DNA of 64,000 nucleotides from Bradyrhizobium diazoefficiens (GTDB lineage Bacteria > Pseudomonadota > Alphaproteobacteria > Rhizobiales > Xanthobacteraceae). This document shows, piece after piece, positions 25,255 to 33,297 of this stretch. The stretch is taken from positions 682,001-746,000 of the forward strand of contig NZ_JAFCJE010000003.1 in assembly GCF_018131185.1 (NCBI RefSeq). Reading direction: 5' to 3'. The position numbers and the translations under genes are program-made. Within the stretch, counting starts at the first letter, position 1. Each line of letters begins with the position of its first letter. The notes under the pieces are model-generated. The model saw nothing but the letters and a program-made list of their open reading frames with translations. It had not been told where the DNA came from and searched no databases.

Positions 25255-27075
25255 CTATTTTGTTGTGGCTTCCGCCATATACTTCCGCCAGCCGCCATAC
25301 GCGGTGATATCCCGCGCATCGCTTAGCACCTCCGGCTCGACCAGAAACCCCTTCACGCTGCGGCCGTCGGCCAGCCGCACCGTTCCGATCGCCATCGGCG
25401 CGGGGATTGCGTCGACGAACTTGCCGAAGGCGGACGACGACAACGACCAGATCTCCAGTTCGATCGCGGCGCCCTTGCCGGCCTCGACGCGAAGCATGCC
25501 CGGCTTTGGCGGCGTGGTCTTGAGCGCGTAGAGCTTGTAGTCCGGCGCCGTTCTGGTTGCCTCGATCAGGCGGCCGTTCAGCGCTTTCAACTCGCCGTTC
25601 AGCACCATGCCGGACAGATGCGCGCCGACCACGGCGATCGGGATCTCGTCGGCGCTGCTCGCCGGCAAGGGTGCGAGCGGTGCTTGCGCTACGCTCTTTG
25701 CGCCGAGACTCAGCTTCGTATCGGCATGGAAGACGCGGCCGATGCTGGCGAGCAGCCCGTCGCGGCCTGCCGGCGCGAGCAGCGTGACGCCGAACGGAAT
25801 GCCGTCGGCGCGCATCGAGGCCGGAACGGCAAGGCCGCAGAGGTCGAGCAGGTTGACGAAATTGGTGTAGGTGCCGAGCCGGCTGTTGAGCTCGATCGGG
25901 TTGGCGAGCACCTGCGCCGTCGTATAGGCCGTCGGCGCCGTCGGCAGCACTAACGCGTCGATATTGGTAAAGGTGCGCTCGGCGATCTTTCGCAGGCCCT
26001 GCAGGCGGTAGAGCGCCGAGAACGTGTCTGCCGCCGTCAGCCGCGCGCCCGCCGCGGTGATCTCGCGCGTCACGGGATGGATCGCATCAGGCGCGGAGGC
26101 CAGCAGATCCTTGATCACGAGATAGCGTTCCGCGACCCACGGGCCCTCATAGAGCAGCCGCGCCGTCTCGTAGAACGGCTCGAGGTCGAACTCGATCAAC
26201 TCGGCGCCAAGCGCGGTCCAGCGCTTCAGCGCATCGGCGTAGGCGGCTTCCGATGTCTTGTCGCCGAAGAAGATCAGCTGTCCGTTGCGCGGCACGCCGA
26301 GGCGCAAGCCTGCCGGGAACGGCGTGAGCGGCTGAAGCGGCCGGTCGCGCGAGAACGGGTCGGCCTGGTCCGGCCCCGCCATCACCGACAAAGCGAGCGC
26401 AGCATCATCCACCGTCAGCGCGAACACCGAGATGCAGTCGAGCGTGCGACAGGCCGGCACGAGACCCGCATTCGAGATCATGCCGAGGCTCGGTTTCAGG
26501 CCGACGATGTTGTTGAGCATGGCCGGCACGCGGCCGCTGCCTGCGGTATCGGTGCCCAGCGACAGCGGCACGAGGCCGGCGCCGACGGCGACCGCGGAGC
26601 CCGAACTCGACCCGCCGGGAATGAGATCGTCGCGAATTGCGTTCTTGGGAATGCCGTAGGGCGAGCGCACGCCGACGAGGCCGGTTGCGAACTGATCGAG
26701 ATTGGTCTTGCCGATGATGATGGCGCCGGCGGCACGCAGGCGCGCTACCGCGGTCGAGTCGTGCGCCGGCGTGGTGGAGAAGGCCGGGCAGGCGGCGGTG
26801 GTCGGAAAACCCAGCGCGTCGATATTGTCCTTCACCGCGACCGGCACGCCATAAAGCGGCAGGTCGGCGGCCTCCTTCCGCGCGGCAAGCCGCTCGGCTT
26901 CCGCGATCGCGTCCGTCTCCTCGCGCAGGCTGATGAAGATGGCAGGATCGTTGCGGTCGCGGATGCGCTGATAGGTCCGCGCGATCGTCTGCGCCGGCGT
27001 CAGCGTCCCCGCGCGATGCGCGGCTACAATCGCGGCGATCGTTTCAGGCTGCTCGGCCCCCATTTCAGCCCTCAT
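25255..27075 (-). CDS. atzF: Allophanate hydrolase, AtzF type
   Basis: 606 aa. N-terminal amidase-signature domain with Lys82 (VPVAVKDNID), Ser156 (IPGGSSSGS) and Ser180 (GTDTAGSGRVP), then a C-terminal domain of about 130 residues (IAVVGAHLSGMVLNGELKALNGR) typical of AtzF, which removes the carboxylate product. It converts allophanate to ammonia and CO2, the last step of biuret, carboxybiuret or urea-carboxylase routes. No urea carboxylase gene is adjacent. Convergent with the atzG-atzE operon. A second ATG at 27063 with GAGGG upstream is an alternative start. Confidence 0.93.
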   Translation of the reverse strand: MRAEMGAEQPETIAAIVAAHRAGTLTPAQTIARTYQRIRDRNDPAIFISLREETDAIAEAERLAARKEAADLPLYGVPVAVKDNIDALGFPTTAACPAFSTTPAHDSTAVARLRAAGAIIIGKTNLDQFATGLVGVRSPYGIPKNAIRDDLIPGGSSSGSAVAVGAGLVPLSLGTDTAGSGRVPAMLNNIVGLKPSLGMISNAGLVPACRTLDCISVFALTVDDAALALSVMAGPDQADPFSRDRPLQPLTPFPAGLRLGVPRNGQLIFFGDKTSEAAYADALKRWTALGAELIEFDLEPFYETARLLYEGPWVAERYLVIKDLLASAPDAIHPVTREITAAGARLTAADTFSALYRLQGLRKIAERTFTNIDALVLPTAPTAYTTAQVLANPIELNSRLGTYTNFVNLLDLCGLAVPASMRADGIPFGVTLLAPAGRDGLLASIGRVFHADTKLSLGAKSVAQAPLAPLPASSADEIPIAVVGAHLSGMVLNGELKALNGRLIEATRTAPDYKLYALKTTPPKPGMLRVEAGKGAAIELEIWSLSSSAFGKFVDAIPAPMAIGTVRLADGRSVKGFLVEPEVLSDARDITAYGGWRKYMAEATTK

Positions 27076-27269
27076 GGCGACAAAACTCCGGCAATTCGTC
27101 TTCGCCCGGAGTGAAGCAAGCGATGTGCCATTGTGTACAATATCCGGGCAGTACCATTGCTCCGGATATTATCGTGCGATCAGTGGCTTGGGAGATATTT
27201 CGACCGGCAGATGGGCGGCCGCGGCGGCGCCCTGTGACGGGCACATGCCTAAATCATGGGCAGCCGAGG

Positions 27270-27776
27270 TCAGGTGAAGCCAGCGAGGATCCGGAGCAGG
27301 TGGGCCCGGTTCTCCTTGCCGATCTTCGCCTCGACGTTCCGCTCGTGCTCGGCCGCGAGCCGCTTGAACTTCGCCAGCGCCGTCTCGCCCTGCGCGGTGA
27401 GATGCAGCGCATGCGAGCGCCGGTCCGCCTTCGACTTGACCCGCTTGACCAGCCTGCGCTGTTCGAGACTGTCGAGCAGATGCACCAGCCTGGCGCGCTC
27501 GATGCCCAGGCGCTTGGCCACGGCCATCTGCGACAGGCCCGGATTGGCCCCGATCACCGTCAGCACCGAATATTGCGTCGGCCGGATGTCGACATCGCCG
27601 AGCGTCCTGATGAAATCCTGAAAGATCCAGATCTGGAAGCGTCGCACCGCATAGCCGGCGTGCCCGACCAGGGCGTCGAGGCCGACATCATCGGCAATAT
27701 CGCGGGGCGCCGCGCCATTGCCGGCGCGCTTGCGTGGGGAGGGGCGGGTATCGGCCCGGGCTGCACTGGCTGTCAC
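27270..27776 (-). CDS. MarR-family regulator, CouR-like
   Basis: 168 aa. Winged helix at about 65-140 with PTQYSVLTVIGANPGLSQMAVAKRLGIERARLVHLLDSLEQRRLVKR and DRRSHALHLTAQG. Divergent from a feruloyl-CoA synthase-like gene; this matches the CouR arrangement, where p-coumaroyl-CoA or feruloyl-CoA relieves repression of hydroxycinnamate genes. A perfect inverted repeat in the divergent gap is the likely operator. Confidence 0.9.
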   Translation of the reverse strand: MTASAARADTRPSPRKRAGNGAAPRDIADDVGLDALVGHAGYAVRRFQIWIFQDFIRTLGDVDIRPTQYSVLTVIGANPGLSQMAVAKRLGIERARLVHLLDSLEQRRLVKRVKSKADRRSHALHLTAQGETALAKFKRLAAEHERNVEAKIGKENRAHLLRILAGFT

Positions 27777-27828
27777 GTCAAGGTCTCCTGCCGCGCAACC
27801 TTAGCGTCTCGGCGGCCTGAGCGAAAGT

Positions 27829-27847
27829 TTGTTGTTGACGACAACAA
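27829..27847. promoter_or_regulatory. Candidate MarR operator
   Basis: TTGTTGTTGACGACAACAA: perfect 7-bp arms around a 5-bp centre, in the 152-bp gap between the MarR gene and the feruloyl-CoA synthase-like gene. Size and symmetry fit MarR-family sites. Position allows control of both genes. Confidence 0.6.
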
Positions 27848-27928
27848 TTGTCATGCCCAACATTATGGCCAAGGCAGCCTGGAACGAAGCTGCGGCCGAT
27901 CCGGTATCCGGGCGGAGGGAGGAAACAC

Positions 27929-29785
27929 ATGACAGTCGCTCCACGCAGTGACGTTGCAGGCCTGTTCGCAAGCCCGCGGACCGTCGCAGAGCATCGCGCC
28001 GACGGCAGCATCGTGCTGCGCTCGCCCGATCCGTTGCGTGAAGGCGCTCGTTGCGTCGGCGACTGGCTGGAGCAATGGGCGCGGCAAACCCCGGATGCGA
28101 TCTTCCTTGCCGAGCGCGGCAATGTCGATGCGCCCTGGACCACCGTCACCTATGCGCAGGCGCTGCGCCAGGTGCGTGCGGCGGCGTCCTGGATTTTGGC
28201 GCAGGGCCTCAGCGCAGAGCGCCCGCTCGCGATCCTGTCCGACAACAGCATCGATCACGCGCTGCTGGCGCTTGCCGCCCAGCATGTCGGCGTGCCCTCT
28301 GCCGCGATCTCGCCGGCCTATTCGCTGATGTCCCGGGATTTCGAGAAGCTCAAGAGCATGATTACGCTGCTCGATCCGGGCGCGATCTACGTCGCTGCGA
28401 CAAAACCCTTTGCGGCGGCGCTGGAGGCGATCGCGCCGCTGCACCGGGCGCGCATCATCAGCGGCAACGAGGACGACGCCGGTGCGCTCGCCTTCCGTGC
28501 TGTAGCGGGAACGCCCGAGAGTCCCGGCGTCGCAACGGCCTTCGCCGCGGTGACGCCGGACACGATCGCGAAATTCCTGTTCACGTCAGGGTCGACCGGC
28601 ACGCCGAAGGCCGTCATCAACACCCAGCGCATGCTGACCTCGAGCCAGCAGGCCAAGGCCCAGACCTGGATATTTCTCGAGCAGGAGCGCGACGATCTGG
28701 TCATTCTCGACTGGCTGCCCTGGAGCCACACCTTCGGGGCCAACCACAATTTCAATCTCGTGCTGCGCAATGGCGGCTCGCTCTATATCGACGGCGGCAA
28801 GCCCGCGCCCGGTCTCTTCGCGACGTCGCTGGCCAATCTGAAAAGCGTGATGCCGACGGTCTATTTCAACGTGCCGCGCGGCTTCGACATGCTGATCGCG
28901 GCGCTGCGCGGGGACGAGGAGCTGTGCCGCCGCTTCTTCAACGAGGTGAAATTCGCCTTCTATGCCGGCGCCGCGCTGCCGCAGAATCTGTGGGACGCGC
29001 TCGAGGAGCTCTCGATCAAAACCGTCGGCCGTACGCTGCCGATGGTTTCGGCCTGGGGCTCGACCGAGACGTCGCCGCTCGCGACCGATTGCCATTTTCT
29101 CGCCGAGCGTTCCGGCAATATCGGCGTGCCGATCCCCGGCACCGAATTGAAGCTCGTCGCGACCGGCGACAAGCTGGAGGTGCGCGTCCGCGGGCCGAAC
29201 GTCACGCCCGGCTATTGGAAAGCGCCGGAGCTGACGAAGCAGGCTTTCGACGAGGAGGGCTTTTATCTGATCGGTGACGCGGTCAAGCTGGCCGATAACG
29301 GCAGGCCGGAGCGCGGCCTGTTCTTCGACGGCCGCGTCGCGGAGGACTTCAAGCTCAATTCCGGCACCTGGGTCAACGTCGGCACGCTGCGCGTTGCCGG
29401 CATTGCCGCGCTCTCGCCGCTGGCGCAGGACATCGTCGTGTCGGGTCATGGCGGTGACGAGGTGCGCTTTCTGGTGTTTCCCAATGTTGTCGCCTGCCGT
29501 GTCCACGCCGGTCTGTCCGAGTCGGCAGGCGTGAACGAGGTGCTGGCGCATGACAAGGTCAGGACCTCAATCGCGCAGGGTCTGGCGAAACTCAAGCAGC
29601 AGGGCCCCCACTCCTCCGGTCACGCCACGCGCGCGCTGCTCCTCGCCGAGCCGCCCTCGGTCGACGGCGGCGAGATCACCGACAAGGGCTACATCAACCA
29701 GCGCGCGGTGCTGACGCGGCGAGCGGACGCGGTGGCGCGGCTGAACGACGACGCGTCGGGCGAATGGATCGGTTGCAGCGCCTGA
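27929..29785 (+). CDS. Feruloyl-CoA synthase-like acyl-CoA ligase
   Basis: 618-aa AMP-forming ligase that activates a hydroxycinnamate such as ferulate or p-coumarate to its CoA thioester in the cytoplasm. P-loop FTSGSTGTPKAVINT at about 217-230, GWGSTETSP-type A5 motif near 375, and the unusual C-terminal NSGTWVNVGTLR segment that is characteristic of bacterial feruloyl-CoA synthases. Start ATG at 27929 has GGAGGGAGG upstream; an in-frame extension from 27848 lies in the operator region and is rejected. No hydratase-aldolase gene follows, so side-chain shortening must be encoded elsewhere. Confidence 0.88.
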   Translation: MTVAPRSDVAGLFASPRTVAEHRADGSIVLRSPDPLREGARCVGDWLEQWARQTPDAIFLAERGNVDAPWTTVTYAQALRQVRAAASWILAQGLSAERPLAILSDNSIDHALLALAAQHVGVPSAAISPAYSLMSRDFEKLKSMITLLDPGAIYVAATKPFAAALEAIAPLHRARIISGNEDDAGALAFRAVAGTPESPGVATAFAAVTPDTIAKFLFTSGSTGTPKAVINTQRMLTSSQQAKAQTWIFLEQERDDLVILDWLPWSHTFGANHNFNLVLRNGGSLYIDGGKPAPGLFATSLANLKSVMPTVYFNVPRGFDMLIAALRGDEELCRRFFNEVKFAFYAGAALPQNLWDALEELSIKTVGRTLPMVSAWGSTETSPLATDCHFLAERSGNIGVPIPGTELKLVATGDKLEVRVRGPNVTPGYWKAPELTKQAFDEEGFYLIGDAVKLADNGRPERGLFFDGRVAEDFKLNSGTWVNVGTLRVAGIAALSPLAQDIVVSGHGGDEVRFLVFPNVVACRVHAGLSESAGVNEVLAHDKVRTSIAQGLAKLKQQGPHSSGHATRALLLAEPPSVDGGEITDKGYINQRAVLTRRADAVARLNDDASGEWIGCSA

Positions 29786-29893
29786 GCTGACGAAGCCGCC
29801 GCAAACGAGGGCGCGTAGCTCATCTCGCTTTCATGACGCCGCAATGTTCGAAGTAGGCCAACAGCCCTGCCGCATTATCTTGCCGATTCTTTT

Positions 29894-29907
29894 GTTGCTT
29901 AAGCAAC
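29894..29907. promoter_or_regulatory. Perfect palindrome, candidate MarR-type operator
   Basis: GTTGCTTAAGCAAC, 14 bp, inside an AT-rich stretch (29880-29915). It resembles MarR-family sites in form. Downstream on the plus strand a good ribosome site (GGAGGAAACG) and an ATG at 29977 follow, but the frame then runs antisense through the MarR gene and encodes nothing recognisable. The rest of the 29786-30057 gap holds nothing else I can support. Confidence 0.45.
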
Positions 29908-30057
29908 TAATTTGTGCGAACCGTTCCGGACAAGGATGACGGCGGGCGAACCGCCGCGACTTCTCTGGAGGAAACGATGTTCGGCCCGCACGGTGCCGCC
30001 GGCAAACGCCGGCGCATGCCTGGATGTGATGGAAGGTGGCGCCCGGCGCGCGGCTCG

Positions 30058-30564
30058 TCAGGGCTCAGCGCCGCCGGTGACCGCGCCAAGGTTTTCGTGG
30101 AGCCGGCGCAAGAGATCGATCAACACCTCACGCTCGTCCTTGCTGAGGCAGGACAACAGCCGCCGCTCGCGCTCGAGCGCCGCGACGATGACCTTGTCAT
30201 GGGTCGCGCGGCCCTTCGCCGTCAGCGAAATCGAATGGGTGCGGCCGTCGTTCGGATCGGTGCGGATCGACACCAGCCCGCGCTTCTCGAGCCCCGCCAG
30301 CGTCCGGCTCACCGGTCCCTTGTCAAAGCCGATGACGTGGCAGATGCGCGAGGCCGGAATGCCGGGCTCGATCGCCAGCAGCGACATGATCCGCCATTCC
30401 GTGACGTTGACGCCGAACTGCCGCTGATAGAACGCGGTCGCGCTGTTCGAGAGCTTGTTGGCGATGAAGGTGACGAACGCCGGAACGTAACGGTCGAGGT
30501 CGAGCGTCGGTCCCGCCTCGTGAAGCGCAGGCTTTTGGCGGATTCTGGTCGATGGCGCGGGCAT
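30058..30564 (-). CDS. MarR-family regulator
   Basis: 168 aa, winged helix at about 55-130 (TEWRIMSLLAIEPGIPASRICHVIGFDKGPVSRTLAGLEKRGLVSI, then DGRTHSISLTAKG). Divergent from the CYP199A-like P450 gene with 83 bp between the starts, so it probably controls aromatic-acid demethylation in response to a benzoate-type ligand. It is not closely similar to the other MarR protein in the window apart from the fold. Confidence 0.9.
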   Translation of the reverse strand: MPAPSTRIRQKPALHEAGPTLDLDRYVPAFVTFIANKLSNSATAFYQRQFGVNVTEWRIMSLLAIEPGIPASRICHVIGFDKGPVSRTLAGLEKRGLVSIRTDPNDGRTHSISLTAKGRATHDKVIVAALERERRLLSCLSKDEREVLIDLLRRLHENLGAVTGGAEP

Positions 30565-30647
30565 ATCGGGATTCTATCTCGCGGCGGGCCGGTTGACCTA
30601 AGGGCATGCGCCGCTCTTTCACAAGATCAAAATGAGGGAGGTCTACC

Positions 30648-31868
30648 ATGACCGCATCCGGCTCCCCGGTATCGACTGGCTCTGCGGCCGTTCCGCATCT
30701 CGACGTTGATCCCTTCGACATGAAATTTTTTGCCGACCCCTACCCCACGCATCAGCGGCTGCGTGAGGCCGGGCCAGTGGTCTATCTCGACAAGTGGAAC
30801 GTCTATGGCGTGGCACGCTATGCCGAGGTCCATGCGGTGCTGAACGATCCCGCGACCTTCTGCTCCAGCCGCGGCGTCGGCCTGTCCGACTTCAAGAAGG
30901 AGACGCCGTGGCGACCGCCGAGCCTGATCCTCGAAGCCGACCCGCCTGCGCACACCCGCACCCGCGCCGTGCTGTCGAAGGTGCTATCGCCCACGGTGAT
31001 GAAGGGGCTTCGTGACCGCTTCGCCGCGGCGGCCGAGCAGCGGGTCGACGAATTGCTGGACAAACGCAGCTTCGACGCGATCGCTGATCTGGCGGAAGCC
31101 TATCCGCTCTCGATCTTTCCGGACGCGCTCGGGCTGAAGCCGGAGGGCCGCGAACATCTGATCCCCTACGCGAGCGTCGTCTTCAACGCGTTCGGGCCGC
31201 CCAACGAATTGCGCCAGGAATCGATCGAGCGCTCGGCGCCCCATCAGGCTTACGTCACCGCGCAGTGTCAGCGAGAAAATCTCACGCCCGGCGGCATCGG
31301 CGCCTGCATTCACGCCCATGTCGACGAGGGCGCGATCACCGCGACCGAAGCGCCGCTTCTGGTCCGCTCGCTGCTCTCCGCCGGCCTCGATACCACCGTC
31401 AACGGCATCGGCGCCGCCGTTTATTGCCTGGCGCGTTTTCCCGACCAGTGGCAGCGCCTGCGCGGCGATCTCACCCTTGCGCGCAATGCCTTCGAGGAGG
31501 CGGTGCGCTTCGAGAGCCCGGTGCAGACGTTTTTCCGCACCACCACCCGCGAAGTCGAGCTCTCCGGTGCGACCATCGGCGAGGGCGAGAAGGTGCTCAT
31601 GTTCCTTGCCGCCGCCAATCGCGATCCGCGGCGCTGGGACGAGCCCGACAGCTACGACATCGGCCGCCGCACCTCCGGCCATGTCGGCTACGGCTCCGGC
31701 ATCCACATGTGCGTGGGCCAGCTCGTGGCGCGGCTCGAAGGGGAGACGATGCTCTCGGCGCTGGCCCGCCGTGTTGCCAGCATCGAGATCGCCGGCGAGC
31801 CGAGGCGCCGCTTCAACAACACGCTGCGCGGGCTCGACAGCCTGCCGGTGACCATCACGCCGGCCTGA
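30648..31868 (+). CDS. Cytochrome P450, CYP199A-like (4-methoxybenzoate demethylase type)
   Basis: 406-aa soluble P450. Heme loop GYGSGIHMCVG with Cys355, oxygen-activation motif AGLDTT at 245-250, ExxR as Glu284-Arg287. The sequence is strikingly like CYP199A2/A4 of Rhodopseudomonas palustris as I remember them. The residues that bind the substrate carboxylate there are all present with a three-residue offset: Arg89, Ser92, Arg240 and Ser241. The pocket phenylalanines Phe182 and Phe295 are also kept. It should O-demethylate para-methoxybenzoates. Its heme loop has Tyr348 in place of the usual Phe. No ferredoxin or reductase gene is adjacent. Confidence 0.92.
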   Translation: MTASGSPVSTGSAAVPHLDVDPFDMKFFADPYPTHQRLREAGPVVYLDKWNVYGVARYAEVHAVLNDPATFCSSRGVGLSDFKKETPWRPPSLILEADPPAHTRTRAVLSKVLSPTVMKGLRDRFAAAAEQRVDELLDKRSFDAIADLAEAYPLSIFPDALGLKPEGREHLIPYASVVFNAFGPPNELRQESIERSAPHQAYVTAQCQRENLTPGGIGACIHAHVDEGAITATEAPLLVRSLLSAGLDTTVNGIGAAVYCLARFPDQWQRLRGDLTLARNAFEEAVRFESPVQTFFRTTTREVELSGATIGEGEKVLMFLAAANRDPRRWDEPDSYDIGRRTSGHVGYGSGIHMCVGQLVARLEGETMLSALARRVASIEIAGEPRRRFNNTLRGLDSLPVTITPA

Positions 31869-31912
31869 CGCCGCCGGCGACGCAAACAACACATACAACA
31901 CGGGAGGGAACG

Positions 31913-33124
31913 ATGAAGCATCTGAAATGGGCGTTCGCACTGGCGGCGAGCCTGGCGAGCGGCGCGGCAAGCGCCGAGATATCCGACAATGTCGTGCGCG
32001 TCGGCGTGCTGAACGACATCTCCGGCATTTTCCAGGACACCAACGGCATGGGCTCGGTGGAAGCCGCGCGCATGGCGGCGGAGGACTTCAATGGCGGCGG
32101 CAAAGGCATCAAGGTCGAGATCGTCTACGCCGATCACCAGAACAAGGCCGATGTCGGCAACGCCATCGCGCGCAAATGGCTCGACGTCGAGGGCGTCGAC
32201 GCCATCGTCGACGTGCCGAATTCGGCGGTCGGCCTGTCCATCAACGCGTTGCTGCGCGACAGCCGCATGACCTTTCTGGCCTCCTCGACCGCGAGCTCGG
32301 ATCTCACCGGCAAGGCTTGCTCGCCCAACACCATCCAGTGGGTCAACGACGCCTGGGCGACCGGCAACACCACCGCAGCCGCGATGATGTCGCGCGGCGG
32401 CAAGGATTGGTATTTCCTCACGGTCGATTACGCGCTGGGCAAGGGCATCGAGGCGGAGGCGCAGAAGTACATCGAAGGGCACGGCGGCAAGGTGCTGGGC
32501 TCATCGAAGCATCCGCTCGGCACTTCCGACTTCGCCTCCTTCCTGTTGCAGGCGCAAAGCTCGAAAGCGCAGGTGATCGGGCTTGCCAACGCCGGCGGCG
32601 ATACCATCAACGCCGTGAAGCAGGCCGCCGAGTTCGGGATCCAGCAGAGCGGGCAGAAGCTCGTCGCCTTCCTGCTCTTCATCAACGACGTCCACGGCAT
32701 GGGCATCAAGGTCGCGCAGGGGCTCCAGCTCATGGAAGCCTTCTACTGGGACATGAACGACGACACCCGCGCGTTCGCCAAGCGGTTCGCCACCCGGCCC
32801 GGCATGAACGGCAAGATGCCGAGCGGCAACCAGGCGGGCGTCTACGCCTCCACGCTCGCTTATCTGAACGCGGTCGCCGCCACCGGCAGTGACAACGCCA
32901 AGAACGTCGTGTCCGAGATGAAGAAATTCAAGGGCAAGGACAAGCTCTTCGGCGACACCGCCATCCGCCAGGACGGCCGCGTCGTGCACCCGATGTACCT
33001 GTTCGAGGTGAAGAAGCCGGAGGAGTCGAAATATCCGTACGATTATTACAAGCTGGTCTCGACGATCCCTGCGGAGCAGGCGTTCAGGCCGCTGGCGGAG
33101 GGCGGGTGCGAGCTGGTGAAGTAG
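31913..33124 (+). CDS. Branched-chain-type ABC binding protein, probably for an aromatic acid
   Basis: 403 aa from the ATG at 31913 with GGGAGGG 5 nt before it. Signal peptide MKHLKWAFALAASLASGAASA, then the LivJ-like start NVVRVGVLNDISG. Lies 44 bp after the P450 gene on the same strand, so it is probably co-transcribed and binds an aromatic carboxylate such as methoxybenzoate or coumarate. No permease genes follow; a LivHMGF set without a binding protein lies at 48.5 kb and another complete set at 39-43.9 kb. Confidence 0.9.
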   Translation: MKHLKWAFALAASLASGAASAEISDNVVRVGVLNDISGIFQDTNGMGSVEAARMAAEDFNGGGKGIKVEIVYADHQNKADVGNAIARKWLDVEGVDAIVDVPNSAVGLSINALLRDSRMTFLASSTASSDLTGKACSPNTIQWVNDAWATGNTTAAAMMSRGGKDWYFLTVDYALGKGIEAEAQKYIEGHGGKVLGSSKHPLGTSDFASFLLQAQSSKAQVIGLANAGGDTINAVKQAAEFGIQQSGQKLVAFLLFINDVHGMGIKVAQGLQLMEAFYWDMNDDTRAFAKRFATRPGMNGKMPSGNQAGVYASTLAYLNAVAATGSDNAKNVVSEMKKFKGKDKLFGDTAIRQDGRVVHPMYLFEVKKPEESKYPYDYYKLVSTIPAEQAFRPLAEGGCELVK

Positions 33125-33152
33125 CTGCAGCTGTTGCGGCAAGCGTCGCTGC

Positions 33153-33290
33153 GCCCTCTCCCCTTGCGGGAGAGGGTGGCTTCGCGAAGCGAAGCCGGGT
33201 GAGGGGTTCTCTCCTCACGGACGATCTCGCGAGTGGAGACATACCCCTCATCCGGCGCTTCGCGCCACCTTCTCCCGCAAGGGGAGAAGG
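33153..33290. repeat. Paired inverted repeats (CCTCTCCCCTTGCGGGAGAG type)
   Basis: GCCCTCTCCCCTTGCGGGA, GGTGGCTTCGCGAAGCGAAG and GGGTGAGGGGT on the left mirror ACCCCTCATCCGGCGCTTCG, CGCCACCTTCTCCCGC and AAGGGGAGAAGG on the right. It lies in the convergent gap between a binding protein gene and the NDH-2-like gene. A close relative is at 45921-46064. Confidence 0.85.
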
Positions 33291-33297
33291 AAGAGCA

